A stretch of 64,000 nt of DNA from Betaproteobacteria bacterium (lineage in GTDB: Bacteria > Pseudomonadota > Gammaproteobacteria > Burkholderiales > Burkholderiaceae_A). Of this stretch, positions 42,708-51,485 are shown in pieces. The stretch is from positions 1 to 64,000 of the forward strand of contig VGHN01000008.1 of NCBI GenBank assembly GCA_016868255.1, read 5' to 3'. Below the pieces are notes generated by a model. It was given only the letters and a program-made list of their open reading frames with translations, did not search any database and was not told the DNA's origin. Positions within the stretch are counted from its first letter, which is position 1; each line of letters starts with the position of its first letter. Both the position numbers and the translations under genes were made by a program.

Positions 42708-43664
42708 TCAGCCTCTGGAGGGGACCCGAGAAGACCCCCGTGAGAGGCGGGAGGCATCAACGCGGGAAACCCGTTGATGGTTGTTGAGAGAGGGGGGCTT
42801 CGGCCCCCCTTTTTTTTCCTGCAGTCGGATCTCGCAGCCTGCCGACTCGTCTTGACCCAGCTGGGTCACAAGCCATGGCAGTACTTCTTCGCAGGCCCTC
42901 TGCAATCCATAGGGTGGGTTGAGAACAATCAGGTGGCTGCCCATCAGGCCAAGCCCATCCGCACCCGCTCGCCGGACTTGAAAGCGAAGGTGGAGTCGCT
43001 CTTCGACAGGCAGCGCAAGTGCCTGGCGCACCAGTCGTTCGACTTCGAGTCGCGCAACAATCGGCACCCATAGAACGTAGCAGCCGGTCGAGAAACGAGA
43101 GGTCGCCTCTCGAAGACTCGCCAGCGCCTTGCCGTAGTCGGTTCGAATCTCATAGGACGGATCCATGAGGACCAGGCCGCGTCTCGAGACTGGGGGAAGA
43201 AGGGCGCGAAGGCCAGCAAAGCCATCGCTCGCACGCAGCTGCGCACGACGACCGAAACGCTCCAGATTCTGCTTGAGCAGCGGTGCATCGGTGGGGTGCA
43301 TCTCAAAGGCAGTGAGGTGGTCTTGGGGCCGCATCTGCTGGGCCATCAGCAATGGCGAACCCGCCATGGTCGAGAGCGTTGTGGACTCGCCGTGCAGACC
43401 ACGGAGCACACGAATGTAGTTGGCAATCATCTCGGGCATCTTGTCGAGGCGCATGCCCCAGAGGCGCCCGAGTCCGGTCTTGTACTCGGCCTTGTTGCGT
43501 GTCAGACCCGAGTCGGTCGAGTAGGCGCCCGCGCCCCCGTGTGTATCGATGAGGGTCAATGCACCGGGTTTGGATTGGAGTCTCGAGAGACAGTCGAGGA
43601 GCACAGCATGCTTGATGACGTCGGCATGGTTGCCCGCATGGAACGCGTGTCTGTAGGCGAACAT
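42708..43664 (-). CDS. rlmJ: 23S rRNA (adenine-2030 N6)-methyltransferase
   Basis: A 318-residue SAM-dependent methyltransferase modifying 23S rRNA. The MFAYRHAFHAGNHADVIKH start is diagnostic, with LTLIDTHGGAGAY (SAM site) and LVLMDPSYE (catalytic DPPY-like motif, here DPSY). The last roughly 40 residues, after LPWLVTQL, extend past the usual end and are read through the aceA terminator (EKKGG). Confidence 0.94.
   Translation of the reverse strand: MFAYRHAFHAGNHADVIKHAVLLDCLSRLQSKPGALTLIDTHGGAGAYSTDSGLTRNKAEYKTGLGRLWGMRLDKMPEMIANYIRVLRGLHGESTTLSTMAGSPLLMAQQMRPQDHLTAFEMHPTDAPLLKQNLERFGRRAQLRASDGFAGLRALLPPVSRRGLVLMDPSYEIRTDYGKALASLREATSRFSTGCYVLWVPIVARLEVERLVRQALALPVEERLHLRFQVRRAGADGLGLMGSHLIVLNPPYGLQRACEEVLPWLVTQLGQDESAGCEIRLQEKKGGPKPPSLNNHQRVSRVDASRLSRGSSRVPSRG
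42792..42818 (+). terminator. Rho-independent terminator of aceA
   Basis: GGGGGGC-TTCG-GCCCCCC, a perfect 7-bp GC stem with a TTCG tetraloop, followed by nine T residues, about 120 bases after the aceA stop. It lies inside the 3' coding end of the convergent rlmJ gene. Confidence 0.93.
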
Positions 43665-43665
43665 C

Positions 43666-44304
43666 TCAGTACTCTACAGGCACGGGGTCGAGGCTCCGCC
43701 AGAGCAGCCAGACCGCGACGGTTCGGTAAGGCTGCCAACGCTGCGCAAGCGCCCGGGCCTTGGCCTTCGTATCCACGCCGGGGTAATGCAGCGCAATTGC
43801 TTTGAGCACCCCTAGGTCATCGACTGGAAAGACATCGGGGCGCATGAGTGTGAAGATGAGAAACATCTCTGCCGTCCATCGGCCAATGCCCGGCCGCTCA
43901 ACGAGTATTCGAATGACCTCCTCGTCGCTCTCAGAGGTGAGAGTTTTTTCCAAACCCGGCGTGGACTCCCACCACAGTGCGAGCTCGCGCAGGTAGCGAA
44001 CCTTCTGTCGAGACAAGCCAACAGCCCGAAGGCCATCCTCATCAAGGGCGAGGATGGTCGCTGGGGAGGGTCCGGCTGCCTCGGCAATGAATCTTGCCCA
44101 GACCGCATCGGCTGCCTTCACCGAGATTTGTTGACCAACGATCGAGCGGGTCAGGGTGAAGAAGGGTTCGCCACGAGACACCAGTCGTTCGCCCTTCTTG
44201 AGGCCTTGGGCGATGGAAGCGAGCACAGGGTCTGTGCGATTGAAATGATTGAGTGCCTTTTTCCAATCGATGGCAGTCGGATGACTATTGCTTGTCTTAG
44301 ACAC
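43666..44304 (-). CDS. DNA-3-methyladenine glycosylase II (AlkA/MAG-like)
   Basis: A 212-residue HhH-GPD base-excision glycosylase. FTLTRSIVGQQISVKAADAV, the hairpin VERPGIGRWTAEMFLIF, and the catalytic Asp in DVFPVDDLGVL (about residue 160) are seen. It removes alkylated bases from DNA. It lacks the AlkA N-terminal domain, like short MAG-type enzymes. It lies one base from rlmJ. Confidence 0.9.
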   Translation of the reverse strand: MSKTSNSHPTAIDWKKALNHFNRTDPVLASIAQGLKKGERLVSRGEPFFTLTRSIVGQQISVKAADAVWARFIAEAAGPSPATILALDEDGLRAVGLSRQKVRYLRELALWWESTPGLEKTLTSESDEEVIRILVERPGIGRWTAEMFLIFTLMRPDVFPVDDLGVLKAIALHYPGVDTKAKARALAQRWQPYRTVAVWLLWRSLDPVPVEY

Positions 44305-44326
44305 AATATCGCACTAGATTAGTGCA
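44292..44326. promoter_or_regulatory. Inverted repeats upstream of the TRAP operon (possible activator site)
   Basis: TTGTCTTAGACACAA (44292-44306) is a near palindrome, and GCACTA-GAT-TAGTGC (44311-44325) a perfect one. The second extends on the minus strand to TGCACT-N5-AGTGCG, a layout like enhancer sites for sigma-54 activators. It lies about 120 bases before the inferred transcription start of the TRAP operon and just before the glycosylase gene. Confidence 0.45.
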
Positions 44327-44411
44327 ATGATGTAACAAACTGGTTCATGCAGGGCGCTCCGTTTTTGTGCATCGGCTCACTTTATTTGTGTCTAGGTCGA
44401 TTTGGCGGGGA

Positions 44412-44427
44412 TGGCATGGCGGTTGCT
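44412..44427 (+). promoter_or_regulatory. Sigma-54-type promoter of the TRAP operon
   Basis: TGGCATGGCGGTTGCT matches the -24/-12 consensus TGGCAC-N5-TTGCW at all but one base with exact spacing. It lies 77 bases before the DctP start. TRAP dicarboxylate transporters are commonly activated through sigma-54 by DctD-type regulators; the regulator gene is not in this window. Confidence 0.7.
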
Positions 44428-44503
44428 GTAGATAAACGACGCGGAGGCGAGGTCTTCTTCTGCTCGCCCCGGTTCATCCCACCACTCTACTAGGAGATCC
44501 ACA

Positions 44504-45598
44504 ATGTCATTGAAGAGACGTCACTTTCTAAGGGCCGGCGCCGCCGGTGGTGTAGCCGCGGGCACATTGGGATTCCCCATGATTGCCAAGGCGCAACAGA
44601 AGTTCAACTGGAAGATGACCAGCGCCTATCCAAAGGGTTCTCCCTTTTACATGGCCGGTCCCGGCAGCGCCACCGACCTGGCCAAGATGATCTCGGACAT
44701 GTCCGATGGCCGCCTGAATATTCAGGTCTATGGTGCGGGCGAGTTGATTCCCGCATTCGAGGGCTTCGACGCGGTTCGCGCCGGCACCGTGGAGATGAAC
44801 CATGCAAACAGTTACTTCTGGACAGGCAAGACATTCGCCGCCCAGTACTTCACCGCAGTGCCCTTCGGTATGAACTTCCAAGGCATGAACGGCTGGTTCT
44901 ACGACGGCGGCGGCATTGACCTCTGGAACGAGGTCTACGCGCCCTTCGGTATGGTGGCCATGCCCTGTGGCAACACCGGCGTGCAGATGACCGGTTGGTT
45001 CAAGAAGGAAATCAAGACTGTGGCCGACCTCAAGGGCCTGAAGATGCGCATTCCAGGTCTCGCTGGCAAGGTCTACGCAAGCCTTGGTGTGGATGTAAAA
45101 GTGCTTCCCGGTGGTGAAATCTTCCCCGCACTTGAGCGCGGTGTGATCGATGCGGCCGAGTTTGTTGGTCCCTTCCAAGACCGTCGCCTCGGTCTTCAGA
45201 AGGCCGCGAAGTACTACTACACCACCGGCTGGCATGAGCCCGCAACGGTCTCCGAGTTGCTCATCAACAAGGCCGCATGGGACAAACTGCCCAAAGACCT
45301 CCAAGCCATCGTTCGCAGTGCCTCGGCCGCTTGCAATGTGATCGGAGAGGCCTGGTGTCAGAAGAACAACTCCGAGGCCATGGAAGAGTTGGTCAAGAAG
45401 GAGAAGGTGATTGCGCGTCCACTGCCTGACAGTGTGATTGCGGCGCTTCGCAAAGAGACCGACAAGGTGCTGAAAGAGGCGATTGAGAAGGACCCCCTCA
45501 CGAAGAAGGTGCATGACTCTTACTTTGCATTCAAGGCCAAGTACGACGCCTGGACCAAAGTCAGTGAGGCCCACTATCACAACAAGGTCAGGGGCTAA
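44504..45598 (+). CDS. TRAP transporter substrate-binding protein (DctP/TakP-like)
   Basis: A 364-residue periplasmic receptor with a twin-arginine signal (KRRHFLRAGAAGG, cleavage near AKA-QQ at residue 31). DLKGLKMRIPGLAGKVYASLG and GGEIFPALERGVIDAAEFVG with the conserved Arg that binds a carboxylate are present. The GWHEPATVSEL region is like TakP, which binds 2-oxo acids. TAGGAG precedes the ATG by 7 bases. It is the first gene of the DctP-Q-M operon. Confidence 0.93.
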   Translation: MSLKRRHFLRAGAAGGVAAGTLGFPMIAKAQQKFNWKMTSAYPKGSPFYMAGPGSATDLAKMISDMSDGRLNIQVYGAGELIPAFEGFDAVRAGTVEMNHANSYFWTGKTFAAQYFTAVPFGMNFQGMNGWFYDGGGIDLWNEVYAPFGMVAMPCGNTGVQMTGWFKKEIKTVADLKGLKMRIPGLAGKVYASLGVDVKVLPGGEIFPALERGVIDAAEFVGPFQDRRLGLQKAAKYYYTTGWHEPATVSELLINKAAWDKLPKDLQAIVRSASAACNVIGEAWCQKNNSEAMEELVKKEKVIARPLPDSVIAALRKETDKVLKEAIEKDPLTKKVHDSYFAFKAKYDAWTKVSEAHYHNKVRG

Positions 45599-45610
45599 GG
45601 TCGCGCGCGT

Positions 45611-46120
45611 ATGCCTGAACGTTTCCTAGAGAGCATTGAGTCGTGGGTGGCCCGATCCGGCCGCGTTTTTTCTTGGCTGGTTCTGGTGATTGTGTTGCTC
45701 ATGGCCACCAATGTCTTGCTGCGTTACACGATGAGTCTAGGGAGCGTCTGGGCCCAGGAGTTGGAGTGGCACCTTCTGGTGCCACTCATTCTCTTGGTGA
45801 TGAGTTGGGGAATCCAGTCTGGTGAGAGTCCGCGCATCGACGTGCTCTACGCCAACTACCCAGAACGCAAGAAACTCCAGGTGAACCTGTTCTCAGAGAC
45901 TCTCACCATGGCCGTTGCCCTAATGGTGGCGTGGCTCTCTGTGGGCTATGTCATGCAGTCGTTCTCTATTCTTGAGGGCTCACCCGATCCCGGCGGAATT
46001 CCTTACCGTTGGGTGATCAAGGCACTCATTCCAATTGGCTTTGCCATGTTGTTCATGCAGGCCCTTGCCGCATTCTTCAGAACCCTGCGTCGTTATCAAG
46101 CATTGGAAAAAACACAATGA
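45611..46120 (+). CDS. TRAP transporter small permease (DctQ)
   Basis: A 169-residue protein with four membrane helices. GRVFSWLVLVIVLLMATNVL and LRYTMSLGSVWAQELEWHL match the DctQ family. It overlaps DctM (ATGA) and starts 12 bases after DctP. Confidence 0.92.
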   Translation: MPERFLESIESWVARSGRVFSWLVLVIVLLMATNVLLRYTMSLGSVWAQELEWHLLVPLILLVMSWGIQSGESPRIDVLYANYPERKKLQVNLFSETLTMAVALMVAWLSVGYVMQSFSILEGSPDPGGIPYRWVIKALIPIGFAMLFMQALAAFFRTLRRYQALEKTQ

Positions 46121-47442
46121 GTTTCAATGAATGGATGGCGCTTGCCATGCTGGCCGGCTTCTTCAGCCTGCTCATGTTGGGCGTTCCCATCGCCATTAGC
46201 CTTGCAGTCTCTGGATTTGCTTTTGGTCTGGTGGGCTTTGGCCCCGCCCTTTTCAATCTAGTGCCCGCCCGTATCTATGGGGTGGTGGCCAACTACCAGT
46301 GGCTGGCAATTCCCTTGTTCGTTTTCATGGGGGTCATGCTCGAGAAGTCGCGATTGGCCGATGACCTGCTCGACGTTGTCGGCCACCTTGCAGGCGGAAT
46401 ACGCGGTGGTATGGCCATTGGAATTGTGCTGGTCGGTGTGTTGCTTGGTGCAACCACCGGCATTGTGGGGGCCACCATCATCACGCTAGGCATGCTCACG
46501 CTGCCAACGCTTCTGCGGCGTGGGTACGATCCTGCCATTGCCTGCGGCACCATCTGTGCTTCGGGCACGCTGGGGCAGATCATTCCGCCGAGCCTCATTC
46601 TGATAGTGCTATCTGACATCATGCAGCTCTCGGTGGGCACTCTGTTTGCTGCCGCAGTGGGCCCGGGCCTGCTGCTTGCAGCCGTCTACTGCATCTACAT
46701 CATTGTGTTGGGCATGGTCTCGCCAGAGAAGGTGCCACCACTTCCAAAGGACGAGCGCGACGCGGTCTCTGTGCACGAGCTCTGGGTGCGCTTTTTTAAG
46801 GTGGTGGTTCCGCCGCTATTGCTTGTAGTGGCCGTCTTGGGCTCAATCATCGGCGGTGTGGCCGCTCCCACCGAGGCCGCCGCCATGGGTGCCATTGGCG
46901 CCATGCTCGTGACGTTGGGCGCCGGGCGCTTTTCTTTCAAAGCCCTCCGAGAGACCACAGAAACCACAGCCAAAATCACCGCAGTGATGATGTTCATCCT
47001 GGTCTGTGCGCAGATTTTTGCCTTGGCCTTCCGCGGGCTCAATGGCGAAGACCTCATCCACGATCTCTTCAAATTCATCCCCGGTGGTGTCAACTCCGAC
47101 ATTCTCTTCCTGATGCTCTTGATTTTTGTTCTTGGCTTCTTTCTGGAGTGGATCGAGATCAGCTACATCGCCGTTCCCCTCTTTCTGCCGGTCTTTATCT
47201 CCCAGAACGTCGATCTGGTCTGGCTCGCCATGCTGATCTGCCTGAATCTTCAGTCCTCGTTTCTCACGCCGCCGTTTGGTTGGGCGCTCTTCTTTCTGAA
47301 GGGAGTGGCGCCCCCCGAGGTCAGGACCACTGATATCTACAAGGGGGTGGTCCCGTTCATTGCCATGCAGGCCGTCGCGGTGGGCATTGTCTTTGCATTC
47401 CCGCAGATTGCACTCTGGCTTCCTCAGGCCATTGGTTGGTAG
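46117..47442 (+). CDS. TRAP transporter large permease (DctM)
   Basis: A 441-residue protein with about 12 helices. FMGVMLEKSRLADDLLDVVG and CASGTLGQIIPPSLILIVLS are DctM signatures. With DctP and DctQ it imports a carboxylate using the sodium gradient. ATG 46117 overlaps the DctQ stop; the frame is open further upstream by chance. Confidence 0.94.
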   Translation: MSFNEWMALAMLAGFFSLLMLGVPIAISLAVSGFAFGLVGFGPALFNLVPARIYGVVANYQWLAIPLFVFMGVMLEKSRLADDLLDVVGHLAGGIRGGMAIGIVLVGVLLGATTGIVGATIITLGMLTLPTLLRRGYDPAIACGTICASGTLGQIIPPSLILIVLSDIMQLSVGTLFAAAVGPGLLLAAVYCIYIIVLGMVSPEKVPPLPKDERDAVSVHELWVRFFKVVVPPLLLVVAVLGSIIGGVAAPTEAAAMGAIGAMLVTLGAGRFSFKALRETTETTAKITAVMMFILVCAQIFALAFRGLNGEDLIHDLFKFIPGGVNSDILFLMLLIFVLGFFLEWIEISYIAVPLFLPVFISQNVDLVWLAMLICLNLQSSFLTPPFGWALFFLKGVAPPEVRTTDIYKGVVPFIAMQAVAVGIVFAFPQIALWLPQAIGW

Positions 47443-47452
47443 AGGTTTTTAG

Positions 47453-49066
47453 ATGGCGATGAGTTTCTATGGCCGCCGTGGCATGGCGGTGGCGCCCCAC
47501 AGCCTGGCGGCCGAGTCTGCAGTGGCGGTGATGCGCGAGGGGGGCAATGCCGTTGAAGCCATGATTGCGGCCGCGGCTACCATCGCGGTGGTCTACCCCC
47601 ATATGAACTCCATTGGTGGCGATGGGTTCTGGGTAATCCGTGGGCCAAAGGGGGTGGCGGGTGGCATCGATGCCGCTGGACACAGTGCAGCCCTCGCGAG
47701 CATTGATTCCTACGCGAAGGATCGAGGCATCACCGGAAGCATTCCCTTTCGCGGGGGCGATGCGGCCCTCACCGTTGCGGGCACTGTGGCGGGCTGGGGT
47801 CGGGCACTTGAACTTGCACGTTCGATCGGCGGGCGCGTGCCTTTGTCTCGTCTATTGGAAGACGCCATCTGGTATGCCGATCATGGTGTGCCCGTCACCC
47901 ACGGGCAGTACAAGCGTGTGTTGGCGAAGTTCGATGAACTCTCGCCAGTGGCGGGCTTTGTAGATACTTTTCTTGTCGATGGGGTGGTCCCTCAAGAGCA
48001 TGCGCTCTTCAAGCAGCCGCGCCTCGCACAAACGCTTCGCACCATTGCAAAGAAGGGCTGTGATGATTTCTATCGCGGTGGTCTCGCCCGAGACAATGCC
48101 GCCGACCTCGAGCGATTGGGCAGCCCCATTCGCTTGAATGACTTGCAGAGTTATCGGGCCCAATTGGTCAATCCGCTCACGATTCAAACCACACTGGGTC
48201 GGCTCTGGAACATGACCCCGCCTTCCCAGGGCCTGGTCTCGCTCACCATTCTTGGCATCATGGATCGCCTTGCCCAGCAGAACCCTCGGGGCCTAGACGA
48301 CCCCATGTCTGCGCGTTTTGTCCATGCCCAGGTCGAGGCCACCAAGCAGGCCTTTCTGGTTCGCGATCAGCACCTCACCGACCCGGCGTTTATGTCGGTT
48401 TCGCCCGAGAGTCTCTTGGCGCCGAGCAAACTCGATGCAATGGCAGCGGCAATCGACTGGGATCGTGCCGCACCCTGGGGCAAGGCCCTCGACCCCGGCG
48501 ACACCATCTGGATGGGAGCAGTCGACCAGGGCGGCATTGCGGTCTCATTCATTCAGAGCATCTATCACGAGTTCGGCTCGGGCATTGTGTTGCCGAGCAC
48601 CGGTGTGAATTGGCAGAACCGCGGCTGTGGCTTCAGCTTGAACCCATCGCACATCAATCGTCTTGAGCCACGCAAGCGACCCTTCCACACACTCAACGCA
48701 GGCCTCACAGAATCGAGTGATGGCCGTGTGATGGTCTATGGGACTATGGGTGGTGATGGCCAGCCCCAGACCCAGGCTTGTATTTATAGCCGGGTGATGC
48801 GCTTTGGACTCGATCCACAGGCAACATTGGAGATGCCTCGCTGGCTATTGGGACGCACCTGGGGCAACCCCAGCGACACCCTCAAACTCGAGTCGCGATT
48901 CCCCGCCGAGACGGTCGCGCGCCTCAAGGCCTCGGGACACGACGTGGAGATGCTCGAGGCCATGGATGAATCGGTGGGTCATGCCGGTGCAATTGTTCGA
49001 GAGACAAGCGGGCTCTTGGTCGGTGGCTTCGATCCCCGCAGCAACGGGGGCGTGGCGGCTTTCTAA
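47453..49066 (+). CDS. Gamma-glutamyltransferase-family hydrolase
   Basis: A 537-residue Ntn hydrolase of the GGT family. GGNAVEAMIAAAATIAVVYP and NSIGGDGFWV are GGT entry motifs. The processing Thr appears to be Thr351 in DPGDTIWMGAVD, where true GGTs have TTH; the GDT-x-W form and the following SFIQSIYHEFGSG resemble oxamate amidohydrolase (HpxW)-like members. No signal peptide. It follows the TRAP operon by 10 bases, so it may act on the imported compound. AGAGG precedes the ATG. Confidence 0.85.
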   Translation: MAMSFYGRRGMAVAPHSLAAESAVAVMREGGNAVEAMIAAAATIAVVYPHMNSIGGDGFWVIRGPKGVAGGIDAAGHSAALASIDSYAKDRGITGSIPFRGGDAALTVAGTVAGWGRALELARSIGGRVPLSRLLEDAIWYADHGVPVTHGQYKRVLAKFDELSPVAGFVDTFLVDGVVPQEHALFKQPRLAQTLRTIAKKGCDDFYRGGLARDNAADLERLGSPIRLNDLQSYRAQLVNPLTIQTTLGRLWNMTPPSQGLVSLTILGIMDRLAQQNPRGLDDPMSARFVHAQVEATKQAFLVRDQHLTDPAFMSVSPESLLAPSKLDAMAAAIDWDRAAPWGKALDPGDTIWMGAVDQGGIAVSFIQSIYHEFGSGIVLPSTGVNWQNRGCGFSLNPSHINRLEPRKRPFHTLNAGLTESSDGRVMVYGTMGGDGQPQTQACIYSRVMRFGLDPQATLEMPRWLLGRTWGNPSDTLKLESRFPAETVARLKASGHDVEMLEAMDESVGHAGAIVRETSGLLVGGFDPRSNGGVAAF

Positions 49067-49083
49067 ACACAGGAGAGACGGTG

Positions 49084-50526
49084 ATGTCGCTGCACGAAGT
49101 GCCTGTCGATGAACTCCTGGCCCAGCCGATGGCCGACGGCAGCCGACCGGCCAAGCCCCACGTGGAGAAGCTCTGGAAATGGCTGGAGTCCCAGCCGCCC
49201 GAGTTGCTCGAACAGGCCAAGCAAGACGCCGATCTCCTCTTTCGTCGGGCCGGCATTACCTTCAATGTCTACGGTGATGAAGCCGGCGCAGAACGACTCA
49301 TTCCATTCGATCTCATCCCTCGGGTCCTGGCGGCAGAGGAGTGGAATCAACTCGAGCGAGGTCTCCATCAACGTGTTGCCGCACTTAATGCGTTTCTGGA
49401 AGACATCTACAACCAGGGCGGTCAGATCATCAAGGCAGGGTTGATTCCGCCCGAGTTGATCTACGCCAATTCCCAGTACCGCCCCGAGGTCTCGGGCATC
49501 AAACTTCCCCACCAGGTCTGGGCCCACATCAGTGGCATTGATATCGTGCGGGCCGGGCAGGGCGAGTTCTACGTGCTCGAGGACAACCTTCGCGTTCCCT
49601 CGGGTGTCTCCTACATGATCGAAGACCGCAAGGTCATGATGCGGCTCTTCCCCGATTTGTTTGCGCGCCACGCCGTGGCCCCGGTGGAGCACTACCCAGA
49701 CTTGTTGCTGGAGAAGCTTCGCTCTGTGGCCCCAGCGGGCGTGGAAGATCCCACGGTGGTGATTCTCACGCCCGGTGTCTTCAATAGTGCTTACTTTGAG
49801 CATGCCTACCTGGCCCAACAAATGGGCGTGGAGTTGGTCGAGGGCAGTGACCTCTTTGTCTCCGACCAGCGTGTCTATGCCAAGACCACCCGTGGTCCGC
49901 GCCGCATCGATGTGATCTATCGTCGAATCGATGACGATTTTCTGGACCCACTGGTCTTTCGCGCCGACTCGGCCTTGGGTGTTCCAGGCCTGGTCTCTGC
50001 ATTTCGTGAGGGCCGCGTGACCATCTGCAATGCCATCGGCACTGGTATTGCAGACGACAAGGCGGTCTATCCCTATGTGCCCGAGATGATTCGTTTTTAT
50101 CTCTCGGAGGAGCCCATTCTTTCGAATGTGCCCACTCACCTCTGTCGACGCCCCGATGACCTTCGCTATGTGCTCGACCATCTTCCAGAGCTCGTGGTGA
50201 AGGAGACCCATGGCGCCGGTGGCTACGGCATGCTCATTGGCCCGACCTCGAGCAAGGCCCAAATCGAAGAGTTCCGAGCCCGACTGCTCGCCAATCCAGC
50301 CAACTACATTGCGCAGCCCACCCTTGCCCTCTCCACCTGTCCCACCATGGTCGAAGAGGGAATTGCCCCTCGACATGTGGACCTGCGCCCCTTTGTTCTC
50401 AGTGGGAGGGAGATCGCCATGGTGCCCGGTGGTCTTACCCGTGTGGCATTAAAGAAAAATTCCTTGGTGGTGAATTCCTCTCAGGGCGGCGGCACCAAAG
50501 ACACCTGGGTTCTGCACCATGCTTAG
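49084..50526 (+). CDS. Circularly permuted ATP-grasp protein
   Basis: A 480-residue protein of the circularly permuted ATP-grasp type 2 family (formerly DUF404/DUF407). VYGDEAGAERLIPFDLIPRV is the entry motif; EFYVLEDNLRVPSGVSYM, VVKETHGAGGYGMLIGP and RHVDLRPFVLSG carry ATP and metal ligands. Such enzymes are proposed to join amino acids or peptides by ATP-driven ligation. GGAGA precedes ATG 49084 (GTG 49081 adjoins it). It overlaps the alpha-E gene by 8 bases. Confidence 0.94.
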   Translation: MSLHEVPVDELLAQPMADGSRPAKPHVEKLWKWLESQPPELLEQAKQDADLLFRRAGITFNVYGDEAGAERLIPFDLIPRVLAAEEWNQLERGLHQRVAALNAFLEDIYNQGGQIIKAGLIPPELIYANSQYRPEVSGIKLPHQVWAHISGIDIVRAGQGEFYVLEDNLRVPSGVSYMIEDRKVMMRLFPDLFARHAVAPVEHYPDLLLEKLRSVAPAGVEDPTVVILTPGVFNSAYFEHAYLAQQMGVELVEGSDLFVSDQRVYAKTTRGPRRIDVIYRRIDDDFLDPLVFRADSALGVPGLVSAFREGRVTICNAIGTGIADDKAVYPYVPEMIRFYLSEEPILSNVPTHLCRRPDDLRYVLDHLPELVVKETHGAGGYGMLIGPTSSKAQIEEFRARLLANPANYIAQPTLALSTCPTMVEEGIAPRHVDLRPFVLSGREIAMVPGGLTRVALKKNSLVVNSSQGGGTKDTWVLHHA

Positions 50527-51469
50527 CCGACTCGCCGACCATTTGTTTTGGATGTCTCGCTACATTGAGCGGGCCGAGAACACCACGCGCATGCTCGATG
50601 TGCAGCACCAGGCTTCCATGCTCCCGGGGGGTCAGGCCATGGCCAACAACGCATGGCGAGCCGTTCTAGAACTCTCGGAGCTTGAGGAGCGTTATAGGGC
50701 AAGTCACGATGAGATCGCCTCCGATCGCGTCATTGGATTTATGTCGGCCGACGCCAGTAACCCCTCGAGCATTCTCAGTTGTCTGACTGCTGCAAGAGAA
50801 AACGCTCGGGCGGTGCGCGTGGTGCTTGCCCCAGACCTCTGGGAAGCAGTCAACAGCACCTTCCTCGAGGCGAAGACCATGCTGCGGCATCCGAGTTGGG
50901 TCCGCGATCCGAGCCGATTCTTCGAGTGGGTGAAGCTTCGATCTCACCTATGCCGGGGGGTCATGATTGGCACCATGCTCAAAGACGAGGCCTACTTCTT
51001 TTCTCGAATTGGGACATTCCTCGAGCGGGCCGACAATACGGCACGAATTCTCGATGTGAAGTATCTCGCCCATGGCAGTGGAGACTTTCAGGACAAGGAC
51101 CGTGCGGATTTCTATTTCTGGGCCTCGGTCTTGCGTTCGGTCTCTGCCTTCGAGATTTACCGCAAGGTCTATCGAGATGTCATCACGCCCCTGAAAATTG
51201 CCGAGCTGCTGATTCAGCGGGCAGACATGCCGCGGTCTTTGCTGGCCTGCCTCAATGAACTCATGATCAATCTTCGGGCAGTGGCCAGTGAAGAGGCCTC
51301 CAGCGCCTCGCTTCGCGTGGCTGGGCGTTTGCAGGCAGAGGTGCAGTACCTCAGCATTGATGCCAAGTTCGCGCCAGAGATTCACGCCTTCCTCACTCGC
51401 TTCTTATCTGAAACCCACTTCTTGGGTGCGAAGATTAGCGAGGAATTTCTCGTGCCGATTGCCGCCTGA
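50519..51469 (+). CDS. Alpha-E domain protein (DUF403)
   Basis: A 316-residue helical protein with the family start MLSRLADHLFWMSRYIERAE and an internal repeat of that motif (FFSRIGTFLERADNTARILD, about residue 165). Alpha-E proteins always accompany the permuted ATP-grasp and are proposed partners in the same peptide-forming reaction. It overlaps the ATP-grasp gene and is followed 16 bases later by the transglutaminase gene. Confidence 0.94.
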   Translation: MLSRLADHLFWMSRYIERAENTTRMLDVQHQASMLPGGQAMANNAWRAVLELSELEERYRASHDEIASDRVIGFMSADASNPSSILSCLTAARENARAVRVVLAPDLWEAVNSTFLEAKTMLRHPSWVRDPSRFFEWVKLRSHLCRGVMIGTMLKDEAYFFSRIGTFLERADNTARILDVKYLAHGSGDFQDKDRADFYFWASVLRSVSAFEIYRKVYRDVITPLKIAELLIQRADMPRSLLACLNELMINLRAVASEEASSASLRVAGRLQAEVQYLSIDAKFAPEIHAFLTRFLSETHFLGAKISEEFLVPIAA

Positions 51470-51485
51470 GGCACAGCGGAGATCT

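Noticed and set aside
44528-45580. 350-codon open frame antisense to the TRAP receptor gene
   Set aside because: It mirrors the DctP gene, which has a signal peptide and family motifs; the antisense product looks like no known protein.
49063-50376. 437-codon open frame antisense to the permuted ATP-grasp gene
   Set aside because: Same reasoning: the plus-strand gene has all family motifs and operon context.
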